Position numbers and translations under genes: made by a program. Of a stretch of DNA of 64,000 nt, positions 24,677 to 34,128 are shown one piece after another. The stretch's first letter is position 1. The number at the start of each line of letters is the position of its first letter. The notes below the pieces were generated by a model, which had not been told where the DNA came from, did not search any database, and saw nothing but the letters and a program-made list of their open reading frames with translations. Source of the stretch: an uncultured Collinsella sp. (lineage in GTDB: Bacteria; Actinomycetota; Coriobacteriia; Coriobacteriales; Coriobacteriaceae); NCBI GenBank assembly GCA_959604825.1, contig CAUHCN010000010.1:1-64000 (forward strand). The letters are read 5' to 3'.

Positions 24677-27118
24677 TTATGTGTGGTCGCACCAGCCGAG
24701 AACGCGCTGCTTCATGCCTTCGATGTCGAGCACGCCTTCGGCAAAGCCCTTACGCACGAGCTCTTCGGGAACGAACTCATCGTAACGATCAAAGTAAGGC
24801 ACTTCGCCGGGATAGACGAGCTCGATGGGATCGAAGTCCTTCTCGGCCTCGGCGGCGAGCACCTCAAAGAACGTCTCCTCGTCGGCCTTCATCTTAAACT
24901 GCATAAAGTACGGGCGTGACGGGTCAAGTCCGCGAAGGCCCAGTTCCGCGGCACACTTAATTTTGAGCATGCGCTCGAGCGCCAAAAAGGCGTAGCTGCC
25001 CAGCCAGGGGAAAAGTGCCCAGGTATCGCCGCCCAGGTTGATGAGCGGCTTAGTTCCCGCACCCGAAATATCGGCCGTATGACGAGCCTGCGCCAAGCGG
25101 GCTCTCGCGTTGCCCATAAGGTACGGATATGTCGCGTGCTCGTTGAGCGCCTTGCGCATGCGCTCGAGTACGTGTGTATTGATGTCACCGGGGCAGTCGC
25201 CAAAGTAGGCCGGCACCCGGCCCTTGACCTGCGTGGCAAAGACGGTATGACGCTTCCAGTCCACTTCCTCGACAATCCAGCAGTGTCCGGCGATGGCGAT
25301 GCGCTCACCGGGCGGTGGCGGATTGACGATCGTGCCCAACTCGGCCGACTCGCTGCGAACGGTGAACTCTTCGTTTTCCTGGAATACGGCGTAGAACTTA
25401 AAGTTGTTAATGATGCGCTCGCCCGCGAGACCCACGATGAGCCCGCCACCCTCGGTGACTTGGATATGGTCGATGGTAATGAGGTGACGCAGCAACACGC
25501 GATAGTCATCGGCCGAGATGCGATGGAAATAGCTGAGTGTGAGCACGCGCTGGGCAAGCTCTGCCGGCGTGAGTTCGCCGGTGCTGGCAAGCGTCGACAT
25601 AGTCTGGTGATAGAGCAGACTGTAGGGGAGTCGATCGAGCTCGGGCGGCTCGACCCACTTTTCCTCGCGATAGAGTTGTACGAGTGCGATGCCCTGGAGG
25701 AGCTTCCAGGGAATGGTCTCGGGCATCATCGTGCGCGGCTCGGGTTCTTCCTCGCGCATGACGAACCACATCTCGGGCGGAAGATCGCGGCGTCCCGTGC
25801 GGCCCATACGCTGCAAAAAGGAGCTGACGGTAAACGGCGCATCGATCTGGAACGCGCGCTCCAGACGGCCGATATCGATGCCGAGTTCCAGCGTAGAGGT
25901 GGTGACGGTTGTCTGTGCCTGCTCCTCATCGCGCATGAGTTCCTCGGCCGTCTCGCGCAGCGATGCCGAAAGATTGCCATGGTGGATGAGGAAACGGTCG
26001 GGCTCGTGCCGGCTCTCGCAGTAGCTGCGCAGCATGGAGCACACGGCCTCTGCCTCCTCGCGCGAGTTGGCAAAGACCAGGCATTTGCGGCCGCGCGTAT
26101 GCTCAAAGATATAACCCATGCCGGGGTCGGCGTTGTCGGGCGCCGTGTCGGTGGGGTTGAGAAGCGCCTGCTCGGTCGCACGTGGGATGTCGACTTCGCC
26201 CTCGGGGGCCGAGGAAGTGCGACGGTCTTTGGGAGCGGCCTTGCCCCGCGCCTGCTCACGACGTTGACGGTGTTCTTCCTGTGTAAGCTGTCCGCTGTGG
26301 CACATGTCTTGTCCGGATGCGGGCAGCGCCGCGGGCGCCGCCGTCTCAATACGCTCGCAAGCAAGCACCTCGGCTTCTTGTGGACCTGTGCCTACGAATC
26401 CTCGTTGCTGAGCCTGGGGGCCCGAGTTGTAGAAGTGCTCCATGGAGATGCGCCACACGCGGCGCGGTTCCTCAAAGCGGGGGATAACGCAGTCGCGCCC
26501 CGTTCCCTGCGAGAGAAAGGCGCCCGTGCGCTCGGGGTCGCCGATGGTGGCCGAAAGGCCAATGCGGCGGGGCTGCACGCCTGCCATGCGCGAGAGGCGC
26601 TCGATAAGACAGAGCGTCTGCCCGCCGCGGTCGCCGCGCATGAGCGAATGGACTTCGTCGATAACCACATAGCGCAGGTCGCAAAACATGCGCGGGATCG
26701 CCATGTGCTTATGGATCAGGAGCGCCTCGAGCGACTCGGGCGTAATCTGTAGGATGCCGCTCGGTTTTTTGATGAGTTTGGCCTTGTGTGATTGCGAGAC
26801 ATCGCCATGCCAGTGCCAGACGGGGATATCGGCTTCTTCGCACAGGTCGTTGAGGCGGACGAATTGGTCGTTGATGAGCGCCTTGAGGGGGCCAATGTAG
26901 AGGGCGCCCACGCTTGCGGGCGGGTTCTCCCAAAACTCGGTCAGGATGGGAAAGAAGGCTGCCTCGGTTTTGCCGGAAGCCGTGGATGCCGTCAGGAGCA
27001 CATTATCTTGCGTGTTAAAGATGGCATCAGCTGCTGCAACCTGGATGGAGCGTAGGCTCTCCCAATCGTGGGAGTAGATGAAGTCTTGGATAAACGGGGC
27101 GTAGCGGTCAAAGGCGTT
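24677..27118 (-). CDS. Lhr-like DEAD/DEAH helicase (BrxHI-like)
   Basis: An 813-residue superfamily II helicase. It shows Walker A STASGKTEAAF at about 46-56, DEVH in VVIDEVHSL, LSATIGDPE, a TSTLELGIDIG segment and motif VI GRTGRRDLP, plus a long C-terminal Lhr-type domain. GTG 27118 with AAAGGAGG upstream is chosen over a longer ATG frame. It is the last of three same-strand genes with a BrxD-like ATPase and a TerB-like protein. BREX types are known to pair a BrxD ATPase with such a helicase, but no other BREX gene is visible here. Confidence 0.85.
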   Translation of the reverse strand, partial: NAFDRYAPFIQDFIYSHDWESLRSIQVAAADAIFNTQDNVLLTASTASGKTEAAFFPILTEFWENPPASVGALYIGPLKALINDQFVRLNDLCEEADIPVWHWHGDVSQSHKAKLIKKPSGILQITPESLEALLIHKHMAIPRMFCDLRYVVIDEVHSLMRGDRGGQTLCLIERLSRMAGVQPRRIGLSATIGDPERTGAFLSQGTGRDCVIPRFEEPRRVWRISMEHFYNSGPQAQQRGFVGTGPQEAEVLACERIETAAPAALPASGQDMCHSGQLTQEEHRQRREQARGKAAPKDRRTSSAPEGEVDIPRATEQALLNPTDTAPDNADPGMGYIFEHTRGRKCLVFANSREEAEAVCSMLRSYCESRHEPDRFLIHHGNLSASLRETAEELMRDEEQAQTTVTTSTLELGIDIGRLERAFQIDAPFTVSSFLQRMGRTGRRDLPPEMWFVMREEEPEPRTMMPETIPWKLLQGIALVQLYREEKWVEPPELDRLPYSLLYHQTMSTLASTGELTPAELAQRVLTLSYFHRISADDYRVLLRHLITIDHIQVTEGGGLIVGLAGERIINNFKFYAVFQENEEFTVRSESAELGTIVNPPPPGERIAIAGHCWIVEEVDWKRHTVFATQVKGRVPAYFGDCPGDINTHVLERMRKALNEHATYPYLMGNARARLAQARHTADISGAGTKPLINLGGDTWALFPWLGSYAFLALERMLKIKCAAELGLRGLDPSRPYFMQFKMKADEETFFEVLAAEAEKDFDPIELVYPGEVPYFDRYDEFVPEELVRKGFAEGVLDIEGMKQRVLGWCDHT

Positions 27119-27186
27119 CACGGGGCCTCCTTTCAAAAGCGAATCTCTCAACGCGGCGGGCAGTGGCTTGCTGCATTACTGCTTCA

Positions 27187-27240
27187 ACGTTTGCCCAGAT
27201 AGAGCCTGCCAAAATAAACCTGTCCCTTTTTGGCAGGTTA
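27187..27240 (-). repeat. dispersed hairpin repeat, copy 2 (GGGACAG loop family)
   Basis: Inverted copy of the element at 83-136. Here the stem CCTGCCAAAA/TTTTTGGCAGG is perfect over ten pairs. It lies between the BrxD-like ATPase gene (the ATPase stop codon is included) and the helicase start, so it would be transcribed within the operon and could reduce or process expression of the helicase. Confidence 0.75.
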
Positions 27241-28542
27241 GATGGTGAATTCGGCGAAGTTACGGTCGCCGCCTGCGGTATCGGTGTCGCCTGTTGCGGC
27301 TGCCGGCGCCAGCGCGTCGCCGCCGACGCTTTGCAGCAGCTCGGCCACGTTGGCGTCGGGGTTTTGGCATAGGATGTCGAGCAACTCGATAAAGTCACGA
27401 ATGACTTCACGCGGCGTCAGATGCGTGTCGGCTCCCACACGACCGAACTCGATCTTGAGGAAGTCCACCAAGTCGTTCTCGGTAAGCGTGGGCGTCCAGC
27501 CAAAGTAGCCAGCGTGAATTTGCATGAGTTTTTCGATGAGCACCAGTAGCTCCTCGTAGGTGAGCGGCTGCAGGCGGATGATGGGCGCGAGCATGTCCTT
27601 AAGGTCCTCGCGCGCAAAGCGACCCTGAGCGAGTCGGCTGCGCAGAGCCTCGTAGGAGAACACGCCGCGGCGGCGGTCTTCGATGGAGGTTGGCGTGCCG
27701 CCCATGATCATGCCCAGGTACTGTGCCTTGCCCTGAAGTGTGTCGTTGTACATGGTCAGGATCTTCTCGTAGTTGTACTGGCGCGTGATGGCATTGGGAA
27801 TCTTATACAGATTCACGAGCTCGTCGATGAGCACCAGCATGCCCTTGTAGCCACTGCAAACCAAAAAACGCGCGATGAGTTTGACGTAGTCGTACCAGTC
27901 GTCATCGCTGATGATGGTCGAGGAGCCCAGCTCGGCGCGTGCCTCGCTCTTGGTGCGGTATTCGCCGCGAATCCATTTGGTCACGCGGCTCATGGTCTCT
28001 TCGTCGCCCCCGGATGCGGCCATGCGATAGCGGCGGAGCATGCGGGTGAAGTCGAAGCCGTGGACCATCTCCTCGAGCGGGGCCAGTTGGGCATTGACGA
28101 CCGACTCGTCGACGTCGGCACACGAGGCGACCCAGCGATCCAGAATAAGGTTGAGCGCACCGCCCTCGGGGCGCGTCTTGGTCGATATATTGCGGATGAG
28201 CTCGCGGTAGGTGGCAAGACCCTGTCCCTGACCGCCCTGCAGGCGGCGCTCGGGCGACAGGTCGGCATCAGCGACGACGAATCCCTCGCCCATGGCGTGC
28301 GTGCGGATAGTCTGGAGCAAAAAGCTCTTGCCGGCGCCGTAACGACCGACCAGAAAGCGGAAGCTCGCGCCACCGTCGGCGATGAGACTCAGATCGGTGA
28401 GCAGGGCGCGGATCTCGACCTCGCGCCCTACGGTGATGTAAGGAAGGCCGATGCGCGGGACCACGCCGCCCTTGAGCGAGTTGAGAATGACGGCAGCGAC
28501 GCGCTTGGGCACGCGAGGTGCTGCGGATGCGGTATCACTCAT
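27238..28542 (-). CDS. BrxD-like (DUF2791) P-loop ATPase
   Basis: A 434-residue ATP-binding protein. It has Walker A GRYGAGKSF (66-74), Walker B MLVLIDE (235-241), and the pattern of BREX-associated BrxC/BrxD ATPases (GREVEI near the start, GMIMGGTP after Walker B). Its ATG overlaps the stop of the TerB-like gene by eight bases, so the two are coupled. It probably powers DNA handling together with the downstream helicase. The exact system type is an inference. Confidence 0.85.
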   Translation of the reverse strand: MSDTASAAPRVPKRVAAVILNSLKGGVVPRIGLPYITVGREVEIRALLTDLSLIADGGASFRFLVGRYGAGKSFLLQTIRTHAMGEGFVVADADLSPERRLQGGQGQGLATYRELIRNISTKTRPEGGALNLILDRWVASCADVDESVVNAQLAPLEEMVHGFDFTRMLRRYRMAASGGDEETMSRVTKWIRGEYRTKSEARAELGSSTIISDDDWYDYVKLIARFLVCSGYKGMLVLIDELVNLYKIPNAITRQYNYEKILTMYNDTLQGKAQYLGMIMGGTPTSIEDRRRGVFSYEALRSRLAQGRFAREDLKDMLAPIIRLQPLTYEELLVLIEKLMQIHAGYFGWTPTLTENDLVDFLKIEFGRVGADTHLTPREVIRDFIELLDILCQNPDANVAELLQSVGGDALAPAAATGDTDTAGGDRNFAEFTI

Positions 28543-30295
28543 GGTCTAGGTATCCTCTCACGTCTGCTTCGTAGTCCTCGATAATCTGCGGCCCTGCCGC
28601 GCTAAATTCAATTACGGTGTCGCCCACCAGGTCAAAGAGCGCCTCGTTGATGGTATCGACGAGCATGTCCTCGCTCTGCTCCGATTGCACTACCGCCGAT
28701 TCCGCCTGTACTGCGTTGTGCTCGAGCAGCGCGCGGAGATAGGCGTCTGCGGCGGGCGCGAGTTCGTTTGTGGCGTCAGCGGGCGTAGCAGCTGCGAACG
28801 CGGGCGTCGGCGCGAGAAGCGGTGCCACGACACCAAACTGTTCGGTGGATATGGTCGGCTCGTCGGACTCGTCCTGCCCTGCGGCCGCCGCGACCGCCTC
28901 GACCATCGCGTCGGCTACGGGCTCGGCTTCCGGTTGCCCTGAGTCCGCTGCCTCGGCTTCTGCGGACGCGCCGTCCTCGCGTTCCTCGTCGATCAAAAGC
29001 GCTTCGCGCGTTTGTGCGGCAGCGCTCCGAATGTGCCCCAGCTGGCTCAAATCGATATCGATCTTGACGGGCTGGTGTGCGGCGTCCCACGAAAGCCATG
29101 CCACAATCTCGTCATCGATAATCTTGGCCAGATATTTGGGGACCTTTTCTTCCTTCAGGGGATGGGCAGGGTCCAGGGCCAGGCGCAGGCGTTGGTCGCA
29201 GGCGCGCATCATCTCGCCAAGTTTGCTGCTCTTTTGTCTGCTGCCGTGAATCCGCATGCATTCCCAAAAACCGTTTTGGCAACGGTAGATATGGATGGGG
29301 TCCAGACGGTATTCGCAGTTCTCGTGGCGCTCGGGCGCAAAGAATACGGCCGAGGCAAACATGGTGTAGGGCATTGCCGTCTCCTCCCCAAATAAACTTG
29401 CCACGATGCCGGTCTTTCGGTGCGTGTCATAGTAGCGCGCCATGCGGACATACACGGCGCACGCCACGTGGCGCAGATCGCGGTGGTGGCTGCGGTCGAG
29501 CCGCGAGCTACTTAGGTTGTACGTGGAGAGGGCGTTGATGGCGGCCATGAGTCGCTCCTCGCGCACCTCATCGGGCGGAAGGGGGAGCGTGGGCTCGGAG
29601 GTTTTGCGACGCTTGGGTGCCGGGTCCGACGGCGTCGGTGCTGGTACAAGGTCTCGTGCCGCGCGCCGCAGTTCGATAAGGGCGTTATCGAACATGACGG
29701 TTTTAGAGTCGCGAAGCAGCTTGGGGTCGAGCCCGTGGAACACGGCGTAATCTTGCAGCCACACGCGCGCAAACCGGTCGATGCCGGGCTCGAAGGCGCG
29801 ATAGACATCCCAAAAAGCCTTGATCTTGTTAAAACCATCGAGTGGATTATCTACGCCAATGCCGCAGATCAGCTCATAGAGATACAGAAAGGCAAAGGAC
29901 GTAGACGTTTCCTCGACGGTTCCGCGGCGCACTTGGGCACGCCAGGTAAAGTAGCCGCGCAGTTGCCGGTCGCTCATGGCGTTGTAGGTGGGAAAGTACG
30001 ACTTAAAGGTGCCGTTGTAGGGACAGTCGTCCTCAAAGCCGGCCATCAGCAGGCCCTGGCGGTAAAAAAGCTCGGCTTCCGAAAGCCAGCGGCCCGCACC
30101 GCCCTTGGGGTCATCCTGCCAGCGCGATATCTCGCGCATTTTACGGTACTGGTCGGGGAGGAAATTCTGCATCTGTCGCCCGGTTTTGAGAATCGGCTCG
30201 TCTGCGTAGGTTTCGTTTGAGAAGCGGGCGGACTGATGGGTCCGGGCCTCGGCCATAATGCGCTCGATGAGCATCTTGATGTCCTGGTCGGCCAC
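28535..30295 (-). CDS. TerB_N/TerB_C-type protein, first gene of helicase trio
   Basis: A 586-residue protein with a TerB_N-like region (about residues 50-260: WLSEAELFYRQGLLM, YLYELICGIGVDNP) and a TerB-C-like second half. An acidic Ala-rich linker precedes the C-terminus, which has the LVDTINEALFDLVGDTVIEF helix. TerB-family domains are associated with tellurite- and phage-stress systems. GTG start with GAGGAGGAG upstream. It leads the operon with the BrxD-like ATPase and the Lhr-like helicase. The function is unproven. Confidence 0.75.
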   Translation of the reverse strand: MADQDIKMLIERIMAEARTHQSARFSNETYADEPILKTGRQMQNFLPDQYRKMREISRWQDDPKGGAGRWLSEAELFYRQGLLMAGFEDDCPYNGTFKSYFPTYNAMSDRQLRGYFTWRAQVRRGTVEETSTSFAFLYLYELICGIGVDNPLDGFNKIKAFWDVYRAFEPGIDRFARVWLQDYAVFHGLDPKLLRDSKTVMFDNALIELRRAARDLVPAPTPSDPAPKRRKTSEPTLPLPPDEVREERLMAAINALSTYNLSSSRLDRSHHRDLRHVACAVYVRMARYYDTHRKTGIVASLFGEETAMPYTMFASAVFFAPERHENCEYRLDPIHIYRCQNGFWECMRIHGSRQKSSKLGEMMRACDQRLRLALDPAHPLKEEKVPKYLAKIIDDEIVAWLSWDAAHQPVKIDIDLSQLGHIRSAAAQTREALLIDEEREDGASAEAEAADSGQPEAEPVADAMVEAVAAAAGQDESDEPTISTEQFGVVAPLLAPTPAFAAATPADATNELAPAADAYLRALLEHNAVQAESAVVQSEQSEDMLVDTINEALFDLVGDTVIEFSAAGPQIIEDYEADVRGYLDHE

Positions 30296-30382
30296 CGCTC
30301 CTCCTCTCGAACGCAGCTACGGTGACCTCATATCATAGCACAGCATCAAACAGATGTTCGAGATACCGCTGCGTTGATAGAT

Positions 30383-31099
30383 TTAGAACAGGAGGGCGTA
30401 TATGACGGCGATGACGACGGAGGGAAGCATATTGGCCGTGCGGAAGGTCTGAGGACGGATGAGGTTGACGCCGACGCAGAAGATGAGCATGGAGCCTACG
30501 AGCGAAAGGCTGTTGAGGGCTGCTGTGGTCATGATGGGGGAGAGCGCGCCGGCAAACAACGTGATCGTCCCCTGGAACACGGCGACGGGCAGGGCGGAGA
30601 AGATGCAGCCGCGGCCAAGCGAGGCCGTCATGGTGCAGACGATGATGCAGTCCAGTGCGCCCTTGAGGGCAAGCGTTGACCAGTCGCCGAGCAGGCCGTC
30701 CTGGATCGATCCCACAATGGCCATGGCGCCGATGCACACGGTGAGTGAAGTCGAGACAAAAGCGTTGGTGAACTCGTTATCGCCCTCACTGCCAGTCTTG
30801 CGCTTGAGCCATTCGCCAAGGTTCTCGATGGAGGCCTCCAAGTTGATGGCCTCGCCGATGAGCGAACCGAGCGCAAATGAGACGATGAGCATGGTGGTAC
30901 CGGTGGTCGCTAGCGCCTTTCCATCGATGATGAGCATCTTTTGCATGGTGCCGCCCAGGCCGATAAACAGGACGCACAGCCCCGATGCTTTCATGAGCGT
31001 GTCTTGGATGCGCGGTGTAATGAAGCGGCCGCCCGCTAATCCCAAAAGACCGCCCGCAACTAAAAGCGCAACGTTGATGATTGTTCCCAAGCCCGGCAT
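30383..31099 (-). CDS. DUF554 membrane protein
   Basis: A 238-residue integral membrane protein of the YdfK/DUF554 family with about seven hydrophobic segments and conserved glycines (GTIINVALLVAGGLLG, GLCVLFIGLGG). The substrate is unknown; a transporter-like role is usually assumed. AGGAGG precedes ATG 31099, and the 23-codon upstream extension is non-hydrophobic. It is not obviously linked to its neighbours. Confidence 0.85.
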   Translation of the reverse strand: MPGLGTIINVALLVAGGLLGLAGGRFITPRIQDTLMKASGLCVLFIGLGGTMQKMLIIDGKALATTGTTMLIVSFALGSLIGEAINLEASIENLGEWLKRKTGSEGDNEFTNAFVSTSLTVCIGAMAIVGSIQDGLLGDWSTLALKGALDCIIVCTMTASLGRGCIFSALPVAVFQGTITLFAGALSPIMTTAALNSLSLVGSMLIFCVGVNLIRPQTFRTANMLPSVVIAVIYALLF

Positions 31100-31217
31100 G
31101 AGCCCTCCTGTATTGATGCCAACGTGGCAATCGTAGCAGAACGAAATGCGAGGCACATCGCGACTCATCTAATACGTTATATAAGTGGTATTAGGAATGA
31201 TGCGCAGCATTTAAGCC

Positions 31218-32648
31218 TCAGGTGGTTGTCGGGACATAGGGGTAGTAGTCAAAGCGCAGTGTCATAAGCCGCTGCGGGGATTCAATAGCCGCGGCGATGA
31301 TATTGGCATCGCGGGCACGATCAAACCCTTCGAGTTCGATCTGATACGAGACGTCTTGCATAATGTCCAGACGTCGCCAGGCTAGAAGTGTGTCGCCATC
31401 GAATTCCAAGGTCTTGCCTCCGTCTGGGGCAACGGCGTATAGACGCAGTTTAGCGGTGGTTGCAGGGTCGACAACCGTGACCTTTTTAATTTCGTTTCGA
31501 GTATTCTTGGCGCCCAACAAGGTGAGCAGTGTTGGGGCCACGACCTCGCCCGATGGCAAAAAGACGACTTCGATGGATTCGGGAAATGCGATGATGGCCG
31601 ACTTGCGGACGGGCTGATTGGCGGCGGCAACTTCGATGTTTGCAGCATCGATGACCTCTGTGTGGTCGAGGGCGGCAAGCACGCAGCAGTTACCTTCATC
31701 GATCTCCTGAGGATCAGCAAGTCCCAGACTGTCCGCGAGCTCGGGATCGTTTGGACCGGTAGCGGGCCCATTCGGTGCTTCGAAAGAAGCTGGGACGCTG
31801 TTTGTCGGCGACGGCGTGTCGCCCGCACCTGCTTCTTTGTCCGTGCTCTCTTCTTGTATGGTTGCGTTGATGGGTTCGTCGTTTGAGGGGAGCGTCTTGG
31901 CGTCAAGCGCGGAGGGGACAATCCCGATGGCTCCGGATCCGTTCCACTCCATTTCGAGAAGCGCCGGGTCGGCAAGAATGCGTTGCCTGCTTTGCGCGTG
32001 GGCATCGATTTCAATAGGGCCTGCCTCTATCCCTCGTGTAAGGCTGAGTGATCCGGCTGACTTCTCGAAATGAGCGTCTGTGTCTTTGGTGCTGACGGCG
32101 TAGAACAGCAGGGATGCTTCTCCCGCCGCGATGGCATCGGTGCCCGCCTTGGTCAGCCGCAGCGATGCCGTGAATGAGAGGGTGGGCTGCACATCGTCTG
32201 CATTCGCGGCGGCGCAGCCCAGACATATACCGCCTCCTTTCTCGAAAAACGCACCGTCGAAGGCGACCTTCGCTCCGTTCGCCGAGTCATCGACCGAAGC
32301 GATATCGATGCGCAACCCCAAATCGCACGGATCGCCATCTGCATCGAGCACAATCGAGCGCCATGTGCAGACGGCGCACCCCGCCTGGGAGCCGTTTGCC
32401 TTGTTCGAACGATTGATATCCACGACTATCGAGCCGTCCGTATTACGACGAAGGCATCCCGAGGTTGAGATTGCGGCCTGTGCGAACGAAAAACGCTTGC
32501 ACGCAATGGCGCTCGATGGATTTGGTGCGGAGCTTAGGGCTGCTGGTAAGGAGTCTGCCATGACGGGAGTCGCCCAAGCGGCGACAGGCGTTCCGGTTGC
32601 GAGCGCGCCGCAGAGTGCGACGACGGGCAAAAGGTTCTTCGATGCCAT
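31218..32648 (-). CDS. large secreted protein of unknown function
   Basis: A 476-residue exported protein with a Sec-type signal (about residues 1-26, AWA-type cleavage). Several cysteine pairs follow (CAVC, CLGC), which could form disulfides, and a beta-rich mature chain without an LPXTG motif or membrane tail. I recognise no family. AAGGAG precedes the ATG. It is the last of five same-strand genes, and the preceding membrane protein could retain or assemble it. Confidence 0.7.
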   Translation of the reverse strand: MASKNLLPVVALCGALATGTPVAAWATPVMADSLPAALSSAPNPSSAIACKRFSFAQAAISTSGCLRRNTDGSIVVDINRSNKANGSQAGCAVCTWRSIVLDADGDPCDLGLRIDIASVDDSANGAKVAFDGAFFEKGGGICLGCAAANADDVQPTLSFTASLRLTKAGTDAIAAGEASLLFYAVSTKDTDAHFEKSAGSLSLTRGIEAGPIEIDAHAQSRQRILADPALLEMEWNGSGAIGIVPSALDAKTLPSNDEPINATIQEESTDKEAGAGDTPSPTNSVPASFEAPNGPATGPNDPELADSLGLADPQEIDEGNCCVLAALDHTEVIDAANIEVAAANQPVRKSAIIAFPESIEVVFLPSGEVVAPTLLTLLGAKNTRNEIKKVTVVDPATTAKLRLYAVAPDGGKTLEFDGDTLLAWRRLDIMQDVSYQIELEGFDRARDANIIAAAIESPQRLMTLRFDYYPYVPTTT

Positions 32649-32666
32649 GGGGTCTCCTTAGCTAAT

Positions 32667-32945
32667 TTAGTGCGGCCTGTCCGTGTTTCGTTTCTGGCTG
32701 CGTTTGATGTGCAGACCGAGGCCGGCGGTTCCCGCACCTGCTGCCGTGGCGCCTGCTGCCAAGAGCCATCGTCTGTCGTCTGTCTGTGCCAACGGTTCCT
32801 TGCAGTTGCCGCGGTCGAGCTCCGAGAGGTCGACCGTCACTTGCGTGGCGGCCTGCGCCTGTTCTTGCTGGGCAAAGGCCATGGCTGGCCCAAACGCTAG
32901 GATACTGACGGCGGCCAGGGCGACGGCCTTATGCCGTGTGCGCAC
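32667..32945 (-). CDS. small exported membrane protein
   Basis: About 92 residues: a signal peptide (AVALAAVSILAFG...AFA), a short polar segment with DLSELDRGNC, a second hydrophobic helix and a basic tail. This topology resembles an anchored subunit. The GTG at 32945 overlaps the end of the upstream gene. A TTG at 32975 is an alternative start. Family unknown. Confidence 0.6.
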   Translation of the reverse strand: MRTRHKAVALAAVSILAFGPAMAFAQQEQAQAATQVTVDLSELDRGNCKEPLAQTDDRRWLLAAGATAAGAGTAGLGLHIKRSQKRNTDRPH

Positions 32946-33528
32946 CGGGCTCGACCGTCCAGGTGATCGTTGCAACCTGATCGCCTTCGCCGGTTACGCG
33001 GAAGATGTCGCGCGTGACGCGGGCGACGTTTCCGCTTGTCTTGAGTTTAATTTTGTCCGTGCCGCCGGCAATGCCCTGGTAGCCCATGTCGAAGGCTGCA
33101 TTCTTGGAAAGATCGAGGCCCGTCTCCTGCATTGCGGCGCTGGCGTTCTGGAGTGCGCCGTCGGGGCCGACCTTAAAGTCGATGGAATTCTGCGCGGTTC
33201 CGGCCTTGGCGTCGGCGGCAATGGTCCAGGTGTTCATGGCGTCGATCTTCATGTTGGTGACATGGATGCCGTAGGCCGAATGATTGTCGATGGTGGTCGC
33301 GTCTTCTGAGGGGCCCTGAAGCGTGCCGTCGGCCTTGGCGACGAAGGGAATAACCGTCGGAACTTTGAACTCTACGTTGTCGATCTCGGTCCTGACCATT
33401 ACTTTCGTGGTTCCAACGCGCCCGGCTGCCAGAGCTGGCGTCGGGGCGGCGCCCATTGCGAGCGCGAGCGCGAGCCCTGCGCCCACGATGAGCGCTCTGG
33501 CTCCGTTCATGTTCCTGGTGATGTCCAT
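32929..33528 (-). CDS. secreted beta-rich surface protein
   Basis: A 199-residue protein with a signal peptide (ALAMGAAPTPALAA) and a beta-rich domain containing VEFKVPTVIPFVAKADG and NHSAYGIHVTNMKI. This style recalls extracellular matrix or WxL/camelysin-like surface proteins, but I cannot assign a family. AAAGGA precedes the ATG. It may be the major structural component of a surface structure, with its neighbours as accessory parts. Confidence 0.7.
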   Translation of the reverse strand: MDITRNMNGARALIVGAGLALALAMGAAPTPALAAGRVGTTKVMVRTEIDNVEFKVPTVIPFVAKADGTLQGPSEDATTIDNHSAYGIHVTNMKIDAMNTWTIAADAKAGTAQNSIDFKVGPDGALQNASAAMQETGLDLSKNAAFDMGYQGIAGGTDKIKLKTSGNVARVTRDIFRVTGEGDQVATITWTVEPGAHTA

Positions 33529-33618
33529 GGTCGTTCCTTTCTATTCGCCGCGGGCCGTCCCCGCGATGATTGGACGAATGCTGGTGAATTGCGTGCGGTG
33601 TCGCGTCGGCCGAAAAAG

Positions 33619-34128
33619 CTAGTTCTCGGCTTGCTCAACCCGTACCTTGACACGTGTCGGATTGCCGTGGCTGTCGAGGGTCTTGGCATCGAGTGCCTGG
33701 ATCTCGATGTATGCCTCGCCTTCTTTGATGTCGCCGGCGGGGCACGTCTCGATTGTCTTGCCGGTCTCGACCACACCGGATTCGTACATGGTCTCGTCGT
33801 TTTGGATGACGCGGAATCGCTGGGGAAATTTATTGCCTTGGACGTTTTGCACGTTGACGCGCAGCTTGCCGTCCTCCTGTAGCTGAGCGACCGGCGCGAC
33901 CGAAATCGTCATCATGTTGTCGCGGACGATGGCATCGAGCTCATCTTGGATTTCTTGTCGCGATTTACCCTCTGCCGTCGTGACTGAGGCGCCCGCTTCG
34001 GGCACGGGCTGCGACTGCCAGGCGTATAGCCCTACGGCGATGAGGGCGCAGGCGATAGCCAGGCAGACAACGACGAGTTTCTTGCGACGCCCCAGTCCTG
34101 CGAGGCGGGGCGGCTTCTTCGCACTCAT
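33619..34128 (-). CDS. membrane-anchored exported protein
   Basis: A 169-residue protein with a basic start, one signal anchor (about residues 17-36) and an extracellular domain with beta-rich segments (KLRVNVQNVQGN, GEAYIEIQAL). Its ATG overlaps the stop of the upstream 98-residue gene (ATGA). No family is recognised. It looks like an accessory protein to the secreted proteins that follow. Confidence 0.7.
   Translation of the reverse strand: MSAKKPPRLAGLGRRKKLVVVCLAIACALIAVGLYAWQSQPVPEAGASVTTAEGKSRQEIQDELDAIVRDNMMTISVAPVAQLQEDGKLRVNVQNVQGNKFPQRFRVIQNDETMYESGVVETGKTIETCPAGDIKEGEAYIEIQALDAKTLDSHGNPTRVKVRVEQAEN

Noticed and set aside
24677..30295. Full BREX or DISARM system
   Set aside because: The ATPase and helicase resemble BREX parts, but no methylase, PglZ/BrxZ or BrxL gene is visible in the surrounding genes.
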